NCBI GenBank assembly: GCA_021737245.1
Contig: JAIPEI010000288.1
Span: 1 to 5,200 of the forward strand
Source: Deltaproteobacteria bacterium
Lineage (GTDB): Bacteria; Desulfobacterota; DSM-4660; Desulfatiglandales; HGW-15
DNA length: 5,200 nt
Direction: 5' to 3'
Shown: positions 1-5,200 of the stretch, one piece after another
How the letters are laid out: the number at the start of each line of letters is the position of its first letter
Numbering within the stretch: position 1 is the stretch's first letter
Notes under the pieces: model-generated
Databases searched by the model: none
Seen by the model: only the letters and a program-made list of their open reading frames with translations
What the model was told of the DNA's origin: nothing
Program-made: the position numbers and the translations under genes

Positions 1-215
1 ATTTTTTCCTTGTTGACGAATGTACCGTTCGTGCTCTGCAGATCCGTGAGGATGAAGTCGGGTCCCACCTTGTCGATTCTGGCGTGATACCCGGAAACGG
101 CCAGGTTGTCGATAGCAATGGTGTTGTCTTCGTTCCGGCCTATGGTGATGCTTTCCTCCAAGGCCGGGTACTCCTTGATGACCTGCTTGTTGAACGTTAG
201 TACCAGTCTGGCCAT
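1..215 (-). CDS. FHA-domain protein, N-terminal part (runs off left edge)
   Basis: The first 71 codons of a gene that continues beyond the window. The frame opens at an ATG (215-213) preceded by a purine-rich Shine-Dalgarno sequence, and reads MARLVLTFNKQ..., an opening typical of small bacterial FHA proteins. The forkhead-associated fold binds phospho-threonine peptides, and its conserved residues are visible: G26-R27 after the first strands, S41-x-x-H44, and T62-N63-G64-T65. R27, S41 and N63 are the positions that in known FHA domains contact the phosphate or the peptide. The domain starts almost at residue 1, so it is N-terminal; what follows (a second FHA domain, an effector, or nothing) cannot be seen. 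It lies 71 bp downstream of the PP2C gene on the same strand, and the likely partner is a substrate or autophosphorylated form of the kinase encoded upstream. The domain call is secure; the partner is inference. Confidence 0.9.
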   Translation of the reverse strand, partial: MARLVLTFNKQVIKEYPALEESITIGRNEDNTIAIDNLAVSGYHARIDKVGPDFILTDLQSTNGTFVNKEK

Positions 216-226
216 AGCTTCCCCCG
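216..226 (-). promoter_or_regulatory. Ribosome binding site of the FHA gene
   Basis: On the minus strand the sequence CGGGGGAAGCT stands directly before the ATG. The GGGGGA core leaves a spacer of about 4 nt, slightly short but acceptable. It supports the ATG at 215 as the start. Confidence 0.55.
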
Positions 227-245
227 AATTCTGTTTGGTAGTTCA

Positions 246-275
246 ATACTAGATCAACACAGTCAGCAATATCAA
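246..275 (-). promoter_or_regulatory. Candidate sigma70-type promoter for the FHA gene
   Basis: On the minus strand TTGATA (275-270; 5 of 6 matches to the -35 consensus) is followed after 18 nt by TAGTAT (251-246; 4 of 6 matches to the -10 consensus). It lies in the AT-rich 71-bp gap between the phosphatase stop and the FHA start, and would start transcription near 239, leaving a leader of roughly 25 nt with the ribosome binding site. Such matches can arise by chance in AT-rich DNA, so the FHA gene may equally be read through from the phosphatase gene. Confidence 0.35.
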
Positions 276-286
276 TATGAAATCGT

Positions 287-1150
287 TCAGGGTTTGAATT
301 TCTTAATGATTTTTTGAAAACCGATGATTGCATCGGCGAAGACACCCCAGAGTTTTTTCAGCGGCGGTCCTTCGGCCCCGGCGATTCCATTCGCGAACAC
401 GGCGATGACTGTGGTGTTGTCATGGCCGCCCCTTCGCAGAGCGGTTTTTACAAGCTGCCGGCAGAGTTCATCCGGATCGGTTTCCTTTCCGGTCATCTCC
501 AGGATCTCCCGGTCCGAAACCAGATCTGTCAGGCCGTCGGAGCAGAGGACAAACCGGTCGCCGTTCGAAGGCTCGATCTCGTAGACGTCCACGTCCACCT
601 GTTCCGAGGATCCGAGGTTTCGGGTCAGGACGTGCTTGAGGGGGGAGGTCTCGGCCTCCTCGGGCGCCATCACGCCCATTTCCACCTGCTCGGATACAAT
701 GGTGTGATCCTTGGAGAGCCGTTCGATCTCTCCGCCCCGGATCAGATAAATGCGGCTGTCACCGGCGTTGGCGGCCACGATGAGAGAGGGGGTCACGTGA
801 ACGACGGCTACGGTGGTTCCCATGCCGTTGTACTGATCGTACTCACGGGCCATTTCGTACACCACGCGGTTGGCCAGCCGAATGCTGCTGGAGAGGTAGT
901 TTCCCAAAAGCGTCAGGGAGGCGTCGGGGGTCCCGTAGAGCTCGTCGACCGGTGTCTCGTTCTTTGTCCAGCCCTGGAAGCTGTTGCTGATCATTTCCAC
1001 GGCGATCCGACTGGCCACCTCGCCGGCCAGGTGGCCGCCCATGCCGTCCGCGACGATGAAAAGTCCGTTCGCTTCGTCCTTGGAAAAGGCGTCCTCGTTG
1101 CCTTCCCGCTTGAGTCCAACGTCTGTCAGTCCTGCCGCTCGGATTTCCAA
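287..1150 (-). CDS. PP2C-family (PPM) Ser/Thr protein phosphatase, PrpC/Stp-like
   Basis: A complete 287-residue protein, slightly longer than the usual stand-alone bacterial PP2C phosphatases (about 240-260). It removes phosphate from phospho-Ser/Thr using bound Mn or Mg ions and probably reverses the neighbouring kinase. PP2C motifs in order: R15-E-G-N-E-D20, D35-G-M-G-G-H40, G111-T-T, G130-D-S-R133, S146-K-D-H-T150, L175-T-R-N-L-G180, C203-S-D-G-L207 and G242-H-D-N-T. The expected metal-binding residues D20, D35, G36, D205 and D244 are all present, so it should be active. The start is a TTG: no ATG or GTG occurs in frame between it and an in-frame TAG at 1201-1199, and GGGAGG stands just upstream. 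There is no signal peptide. Beyond the catalytic fold, about residues 263-287 form a lysine- and hydrophobic-rich tail that could be an amphipathic helix. The gene lies 135 bp after the kinase gene; the pairing with that kinase is inferred from context. Confidence 0.95.
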   Translation of the reverse strand: MEIRAAGLTDVGLKREGNEDAFSKDEANGLFIVADGMGGHLAGEVASRIAVEMISNSFQGWTKNETPVDELYGTPDASLTLLGNYLSSSIRLANRVVYEMAREYDQYNGMGTTVAVVHVTPSLIVAANAGDSRIYLIRGGEIERLSKDHTIVSEQVEMGVMAPEEAETSPLKHVLTRNLGSSEQVDVDVYEIEPSNGDRFVLCSDGLTDLVSDREILEMTGKETDPDELCRQLVKTALRRGGHDNTTVIAVFANGIAGAEGPPLKKLWGVFADAIIGFQKIIKKFKP

Positions 1151-1154
1151 TGGG

Positions 1155-1160
1155 CCTCCC
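1155..1160 (-). promoter_or_regulatory. Ribosome binding site fixing the TTG start of the phosphatase
   Basis: GGGAGG on the minus strand, 4 nt before the TTG at 1150-1148. It is a near-perfect Shine-Dalgarno sequence, and the homology-bearing part of the protein (EIRAAGLTDVG) begins right after it. Together these support TTG as the true start although it is a rare start codon. Confidence 0.6.
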
Positions 1161-1260
1161 GTCGTCGAGGCCGGGGGCGTCTTCCGGGCCTCGATGGTCT
1201 ACTGTCGTGTCCCTTGTCCTGCGCAGCTCTGTTTTTCCAGGTGTCTCCCCGTTCTTGCTG

Positions 1261-1282
1261 AAAACACCGGCTTTCTGCCGGT
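1261..1282 (-). terminator. Terminator-like hairpin after the kinase gene
   Basis: Read on the minus strand, ACCGGC-AGAAA-GCCGGT forms a perfect 6-bp GC-rich stem with a 5-nt loop (1282-1266), followed by G and TTTT (1264-1261). It begins 3 nt after the kinase TAA stop (1288-1286), the usual place for an intrinsic terminator. The T-tract is short and interrupted, so it may be a partial terminator or attenuator that lowers phosphatase expression relative to the kinase, rather than a full stop. Confidence 0.5.
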
Positions 1283-1285
1283 CGC

Positions 1286-3820
1286 TTATGCGCCGGCTCG
1301 AGGCTGTCGCCTCGGCGACTGCCTGCGCAGCTGCTCGATTTTCGAGTGAAGGAGCCTCAACAGCTTGGCTGTTTCAGCCGCCGACTGGAACCGGTCGGCC
1401 GGGTTCTTGGTCAGAGCCTTGTCGATGATCTGCTCACAGGCCTTCGGGAGTTTCGGGTTGATCTCTCGAATCGACGGATGCCGGACCTGGGTGATCTGAT
1501 AGAGGAGGTTGCTCAGGTTCTCGCCCCGGAAGGGCAGCTCTCCCGTGAGCAGCTGGAAAAAGAGCACGCCGAGGGAAAAGATGTCCGATCGATGGTCGAT
1601 CTTCCGTCCCATGATCTGCTCGGGGGACATGTAGTTCGGGGTTCCCAGGATCACGCCGGTGCGGGTCCGCGTGGATGAGATGGCCTTGGCGATCCCGAAG
1701 TCGGTGACCTTGACCCCGCCGCTGTCCAGGAGCATGATGTTGGCGGGTTTGACGTCGCGATGGATCACGCCGGCCTCGTGGGCGAATGCGAGGGCCTCGG
1801 CGACGCGGGCGACCACGTCGAGAACCTTGGGAAGAGGCAGAAGCGACTCCCTGGAGATGAATTTGTCCAGATCTTTCCCCTTGAGGTACTCCATGGCCAT
1901 GTAGGTCAGATCGCCGTCGTCTCCCACGTCGTAGATGGTGACGATGGACGGATGGGAGAGCTGTCCGGCGATCTCCGCCTCGGTGAAGAAGCGGCCCTTG
2001 ATCTCCTGGATCACGTCCTCCTCGAACTCGTCGGAAAACCGGATGGTCTTGATGGCGAGCATGCGGTTGATCTTGGGATCCCGCGCCTTGTACACGACCC
2101 CCATGGAGCCTCTGCCCAGCTCTCCGAGGATCTCGAAGCGTCCCACCCTGGAGCGGCCCTCCCCGCCGGCTTCGCCCGGAACGTTTCCCTCACGGGCGGC
2201 CCCCTGGCCGCCCGGGGTGGAAGCCCTGTCCGATTCGCGGAGCCGGGGGATCCGGTCGTCCAGGTCCCGATAGCCCCCTCCCTTGTTGATGTGCTCGTAG
2301 ACCTCGAGGGCCTTGTTGTTCATTCGGTTCCGTTCGTGCTCCAGCCCGAGGTTGTACATCAGGTTGCGGGACTCCTCGTCCAGCGGTAGCTTCTTGAACT
2401 TGTCGAACGCCAGGTCCGGCAGCCCCTGGCTCTGAAAGCTGAGTCCCAGGAGGCGGTTGGTCTCGATCGCCTCCTTGCTCTTCGAGGGGGAGAGGAAGAG
2501 ACGCTGGAAAAGTGTTGCCAGACAGACCAGGACGAGGCAGGCGATCGCCGTTCCCGTGCGCAGCCAGACCCCGGACGCGGAAAGCGCCGCGAACCCCGCC
2601 GCGAACCCCGCCGCACCCAGCCCTGCGGCCGCGCCCAGGCTGCCGCCGTAACCGAGGCGGGAGCAGAAGAAAAGCGTCAGGAGACCGAGGGAGAGGACCA
2701 GGACCGGTTCCAGATATGGAAGAACGGCCGGGCGCGTGATGCATCGCCCCGCCATCAGGGCCGTCAGGCTTCTCGCCCCGAGTCTCCCTTCGGGCATATC
2801 GGGATCCACGGGAGTCCGGTACGACCGGCCGACGCCCCGACCGAAGGCCACGAGGGCCGCTCGTCCCCTGATGGCCTTCAGCTTCCTGCCGGCCAGGATA
2901 TCCGCACTGGAATGAACGTCGAATTGGGGGCGGTCTTGAGAGAACGGGAGAAGCACGCCGCCGTCCACGATTTGAAGGACGCCGCTCTCGAGCCGGATCC
3001 TGTCTTCCCGAACGGACAGCCTGTCAAGATCCCGCCCCTGATACGCCGCGGCCAGCCGAAGCGGCATGGACGGGATCAGGGCCCCCCGGTACCGGATCAG
3101 AAGGGCGTGTCTTCGGCCGTCGTCGTTGTTTCCCACGGTCAGGCTTGCATGTCCGAACCCCGCCGCCGCCTCGGCCAGCCGTTCAAAGGGCAGTTCCAGG
3201 TCCGTGGCCGTGATCCTCCGCTTCATCGCCTCCGGCAGGGTTGCCGGGCCGAGCAGGCTTTCGGACATTATCTGAACCGGCTTTTGGGGCTCTTCATCGG
3301 ATCGCTTTTCGAACCGCGCGTAGACCGGCACCACGACCTTGCCGCTCCGGCGCACGCTTTCCGCGAGCCGGCCGTCCTCGTCGAGCTCCTGAGCCATCCG
3401 TTCGAGGTTCACGCGGACCCACTCGGCGAGCTTGCCCTGCTGGCTGGAGAGGGGGTGTGCATTCAGCTTCTCCTGGAAGTCCCGCACGGTCTCGTACCCC
3501 GTCCCCCGGGACGGGTCCTGAAGCGGAACGAGAAGGCCGATTACCCGGGCCCCGGCACGGTCCAGCCGATCGACGAGCTCGGCGACTTTGCCACGGGGCC
3601 AGGGCCAGGCGCCGATTCGGTCCAGGCTCCTCTGATCGATCTCCACCAGGGCGACTTTGCCTGGGGCCGGTGCGTCAGAGGCGGACAGGCGCGAGTAGGT
3701 GTCGTAGAACTGCTGTTCGAGGCCGGCGAGCACGGGCGGGTGCACAATGGAAAGGACCGTGAAGAGGAAGGCGATCACGGCCCCGACGATGAGGTTGGGG
3801 TTGAAAATCCTATTCACCAT
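1286..3820 (-). CDS. CHASE2-sensor transmembrane serine/threonine protein kinase
   Basis: A complete 844-residue membrane kinase. N-terminal helix (about 10-31) is followed by a periplasmic CHASE2 domain (about 32-365; D40 within LEQQFYD, E60-I-D62, G70-A-W-P-W-P75) and three further helices (about 368-390, 391-417, 420-443). Four membrane segments put both ends in the cytoplasm. Then come a TPR-like segment (about 447-512), a Gly/Arg-rich linker (about 528-558) and a Hanks-type kinase domain from about 559 to 825. The kinase keeps G569-x-G-x-x-G574, ATP-anchoring K591, alphaC E614, H687-R-D689 with K691 and N694, D707-F-G709, S732-P-E734 and D745. It should therefore be active. The activation loop carries T717, T719 and T721 as likely autophosphorylation sites. 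CHASE2 ligands are largely unknown. Sensor-first order is the reverse of PknB-type kinases, whose kinase domain is N-terminal. The start is an ATG with a weak Shine-Dalgarno (CAGG about 8 nt upstream); the stop is TAA. Probable partners are the phosphatase and FHA protein downstream. Confidence 0.95.
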   Translation of the reverse strand: MVNRIFNPNLIVGAVIAFLFTVLSIVHPPVLAGLEQQFYDTYSRLSASDAPAPGKVALVEIDQRSLDRIGAWPWPRGKVAELVDRLDRAGARVIGLLVPLQDPSRGTGYETVRDFQEKLNAHPLSSQQGKLAEWVRVNLERMAQELDEDGRLAESVRRSGKVVVPVYARFEKRSDEEPQKPVQIMSESLLGPATLPEAMKRRITATDLELPFERLAEAAAGFGHASLTVGNNDDGRRHALLIRYRGALIPSMPLRLAAAYQGRDLDRLSVREDRIRLESGVLQIVDGGVLLPFSQDRPQFDVHSSADILAGRKLKAIRGRAALVAFGRGVGRSYRTPVDPDMPEGRLGARSLTALMAGRCITRPAVLPYLEPVLVLSLGLLTLFFCSRLGYGGSLGAAAGLGAAGFAAGFAALSASGVWLRTGTAIACLVLVCLATLFQRLFLSPSKSKEAIETNRLLGLSFQSQGLPDLAFDKFKKLPLDEESRNLMYNLGLEHERNRMNNKALEVYEHINKGGGYRDLDDRIPRLRESDRASTPGGQGAAREGNVPGEAGGEGRSRVGRFEILGELGRGSMGVVYKARDPKINRMLAIKTIRFSDEFEEDVIQEIKGRFFTEAEIAGQLSHPSIVTIYDVGDDGDLTYMAMEYLKGKDLDKFISRESLLPLPKVLDVVARVAEALAFAHEAGVIHRDVKPANIMLLDSGGVKVTDFGIAKAISSTRTRTGVILGTPNYMSPEQIMGRKIDHRSDIFSLGVLFFQLLTGELPFRGENLSNLLYQITQVRHPSIREINPKLPKACEQIIDKALTKNPADRFQSAAETAKLLRLLHSKIEQLRRQSPRRQPRAGA
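2586..2614 (-). repeat. 12-bp tandem repeat inside the kinase gene (2.4 copies)
   Basis: On the plus strand the unit GCCGCGAACCCC occurs at 2586-2597 and again at 2598-2609 without a mismatch, followed by a partial third copy GCCGC (2610-2614). Being a multiple of three it keeps the frame and encodes a repeated Gly-Phe-Ala-Ala within the third membrane segment of the kinase (about residues 403-412). Confidence 0.85.
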
Positions 3821-3838
3821 CTTGCCTGACGGTTGAAT

Positions 3839-3867
3839 ATTATGGCATGAACTTGGAAGGTATCCAA
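3839..3867 (-). promoter_or_regulatory. Candidate promoter of the kinase gene, proximal
   Basis: On the minus strand TTGGAT (3867-3862) is followed after exactly 17 nt by CATAAT (3844-3839; 5 of 6 matches to the -10 consensus). The -35 element is poor (3 of 6), which would fit a promoter needing an activator. Transcription would begin near 3832, only about 12 nt before the ATG at 3820, a short leader. The -35 element and half the spacer lie inside the inverted repeat at 3851-3869. Confidence 0.35.
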
Positions 3868-3869
3868 GT
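3851..3869. promoter_or_regulatory. Perfect 7-bp inverted repeat, operator-like, upstream of the kinase gene
   Basis: ACTTGGA-AGGTA-TCCAAGT: two perfect 7-bp arms (3851-3857 and 3863-3869) around a 5-bp spacer. It sits 31 bp upstream of the kinase ATG and overlaps a promoter candidate. No T-run follows on either strand, which argues against a terminator. The symmetry and position fit the binding site of a dimeric regulator, which I cannot name. It could also be an mRNA hairpin if transcription starts further upstream. Confidence 0.4.
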
Positions 3870-3879
3870 CGGCAGAAGG

Positions 3880-3906
3880 TTTATCAAAGAAGGAACGTCC
3901 TGTCAA
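3880..3906 (-). promoter_or_regulatory. Candidate promoter of the kinase gene, distal
   Basis: A perfect -35 hexamer TTGACA (3906-3901, minus strand) is followed after 15 nt by GATAAA (3885-3880; 4 of 6 matches to the -10 consensus). The spacer is shorter than the preferred 17 nt, so strength is doubtful. Transcription from here would place the 3851-3869 inverted repeat at or just downstream of the start point. Confidence 0.3.
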
Positions 3907-3943
3907 AGAGAAAGCAATTCTTTTCGGTTCTTCCTGCCTGTCT

Positions 3944-5200
3944 CTACCAGCTGATTTCGTACTGCTCGAGGTGGAAGTCCCGTCGGCTGGTGATGACGAG
4001 GCGGCGGCCGATCCTCTTCTCCGTTTGAACCACGGAGTCGTGCTCTTCTTCCTTGAGGGCGTGCTCGATTTCGGGATGGACCATGAGGTAGACGGCATCG
4101 CCCTCGAAGGGCTGAGCCGTTTCGCGCTCCAGGTCGCGGAAAATTTCGTAACAGACGGTCTGGCGGCTCTTGAGGGAACCTCTTCCTTCACAGTAGAAGC
4201 AGGGCTCTTCCAGAAACCGGTTCAGATTTTCCCGGGTCCGCTTGCGGGTCATCTCGATCAAACCCAGCTCGGACATGCGAAGAATGTGGTTCTTGGCCCG
4301 GTCTTTCCTCATGGCTTCCTTCAAGGCCGAAAAGACCCTTTCACGGCTGGACTTGCGTTCCATGTCGATGAAGTCGATGACGATGAGCCCGCCGATGTTC
4401 CTCAGCCGGAGCTGGTAGGCGATCTCCTTGACCGCCTCCATGTTGGTCTTGAGGATGGTCTCCTCCAGGTTCCGCTTGCCCACGTAGCTCCCGGTGTTGA
4501 CGTCGACGGCCGTCAGGGCCTCGGTCATTTCGATGACGATGTAACCGCCGGACTTGAGCCAGATCTTCTTCTCCAGGGCCCTGGAGATCTCCATCTCGAG
4601 CCCGTATGCATCGTAGATGGGCTCCTCGCCTTCGTACAGCTCCACGGAGTAGCGGAGTCTCGGGGCGAAGGTCTCGATGAACGACACGATGCTCTGGAAC
4701 TCCGTTTCCGAATCGATGACCAGTCGATCCACCTCCCGCGTGAAGAGGTCCCGCACGGCCCTGAGGGACACGGTCAAATCCTTGTACAGGGGCGCCGGGC
4801 CCGTGGAGCGGTCCAGCGCTTCGAGGACGGTTCCCCACAGCTTCAGGAGAAAGTCCAGCTCGGACTGGAGCTTCTCCCGGCTCGCGCCCTCGCTCACGGT
4901 TCGAACGATTACGCCCAGCTCCTCCGGCACCATCTCCCGAACGAGCTCGCGAAGGCGTTCCCGCTCCGTGGTGTCTTCGATGCGGCGCGAAATCCCGATG
5001 TGCCGGACCGTGGGCATGAGGACGAGGTGCCTTCCCGGAAGGGAGACGTGGGAGGTGAGCCTGGCCCCCTTGCTTCCGATGGGCTCCTTGGAGATCTGGA
5101 CCAGGATGTCCTGACCCACGTGAAGGAGCCCTTCGATGGCGAAGGAGATGTTGGAAACGGTTTCGGGGAGGGAGGGTTCTTCCGTCACTGCGCCTCCGCC
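3944..5200 (-). CDS. rng: Ribonuclease E/G family protein, RNase G type (N-terminus off the window)
   Basis: The last 418 codons of an endoribonuclease that cuts single-stranded RNA, in many bacteria for 16S rRNA 5'-end maturation and mRNA decay. The frame is open to the window edge; a GTG at 5188-5186 is in frame but is internal, because the upstream S1-domain half expected in the family would otherwise be missing. Counting from that GTG: end of the S1/5'-sensor region with G37-S-K-G-A-R43, L50-P-G-R and M58-P-T-V-R-H-I-G-I-S-R-R; catalytic metal ligands D229 (A-V-D-V-N) and D272 (V-I-D-F-I-D-M), 43 residues apart exactly as D303 and D346 of E. coli RNase E; and Zn-link cysteines C330-x-x-C333. 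Only about 80 residues follow the Zn-link, so the long degradosome scaffold of RNase E is absent, which favours RNase G. It ends in TAG, 123 bp before the kinase gene. Probably a housekeeping neighbour rather than a part of the kinase system. Confidence 0.93.
   Translation of the reverse strand, partial: GGGAVTEEPSLPETVSNISFAIEGLLHVGQDILVQISKEPIGSKGARLTSHVSLPGRHLVLMPTVRHIGISRRIEDTTERERLRELVREMVPEELGVIVRTVSEGASREKLQSELDFLLKLWGTVLEALDRSTGPAPLYKDLTVSLRAVRDLFTREVDRLVIDSETEFQSIVSFIETFAPRLRYSVELYEGEEPIYDAYGLEMEISRALEKKIWLKSGGYIVIEMTEALTAVDVNTGSYVGKRNLEETILKTNMEAVKEIAYQLRLRNIGGLIVIDFIDMERKSSRERVFSALKEAMRKDRAKNHILRMSELGLIEMTRKRTRENLNRFLEEPCFYCEGRGSLKSRQTVCYEIFRDLERETAQPFEGDAVYLMVHPEIEHALKEEEHDSVVQTEKRIGRRLVITSRRDFHLEQYEISW

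Noticed and set aside
1151..1260. Search for a promoter of the phosphatase gene in the gap after the kinase.
   Set aside because: I found no -35/-10 pair with acceptable matches and spacing on the minus strand, so none is annotated.
314..1261. A 315-codon open frame on the plus strand, opposite the phosphatase gene.
   Set aside because: The minus strand encodes a full PP2C motif set; the plus-strand product is His/Gly/Val-rich with no known motif and is a shadow.
2912..3829. A 305-codon open frame on the plus strand, opposite the CHASE2 part of the kinase gene.
   Set aside because: It lies wholly antisense to a gene with clear domain homology, its translation shows no recognisable domain, and long antisense frames are common in GC-rich DNA.
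3905..3930. A possible short stem (AAAG/CTTT) with a T-rich stretch after the RNase G stop, considered as a terminator.
   Set aside because: Only four A-T-rich pairs would form; this is too weak to call a terminator.
5186..5188. In-frame GTG as a possible start of the RNase G gene.
   Set aside because: The frame stays open to the window edge, no Shine-Dalgarno is convincing there, and starting here would remove the first part of the S1 domain that the family requires.

Overview
The window is a GC-rich bacterial chromosomal segment with every recognisable gene on the minus strand. Read in the direction of transcription (high to low coordinates) it holds the 3' part of an RNase E/G-family ribonuclease gene (RNase G type, running off the right edge), a complete gene for a membrane-bound CHASE2-sensor serine/threonine kinase, a complete gene for a PP2C-type protein phosphatase, and the 5' part of a gene for a small FHA-domain protein that runs off the left edge. 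I see no tRNA, rRNA, CRISPR array, insertion sequence or phage gene. The gene styles (CHASE2-type Ser/Thr kinase, stand-alone PP2C, FHA protein, RNase G) suggest a Gram-negative proteobacterium, perhaps a Desulfobacterota/Deltaproteobacteria-like lineage. That placement is an inference from protein style, not a demonstrated assignment.

Layout: 3944-5200 RNase G-like, N-terminus off the window; 3821-3943 a 123-bp intergenic region, poorer in GC, with two sigma70-like promoter candidates and a perfect 7-bp inverted repeat; 1286-3820 the kinase; 1151-1285 a 135-bp gap that opens with a terminator-like hairpin right after the kinase stop and ends with a strong Shine-Dalgarno sequence before a TTG start; 287-1150 the phosphatase; 216-286 a 71-bp AT-rich gap with a promoter-like pair; 1-215 the FHA protein.

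Kinase, phosphatase and FHA protein together make a writer, an eraser and a reader of phospho-threonine, so the likely job of the cluster is reversible Ser/Thr/Tyr phosphorylation driven by a periplasmic signal. The kinase senses through an N-terminal CHASE2 domain held between membrane segments, passes the signal through a TPR-like juxtamembrane segment, and carries an intact Hanks-type kinase domain at its C-terminus. The phosphatase keeps all recognisable PP2C metal-binding residues, and the FHA domain keeps its phospho-threonine-binding residues. RNase G is probably a housekeeping neighbour. These families are known; what may be less described is this particular arrangement, the operator-like dyad in front of the kinase, and the basic amphipathic tail on the phosphatase.
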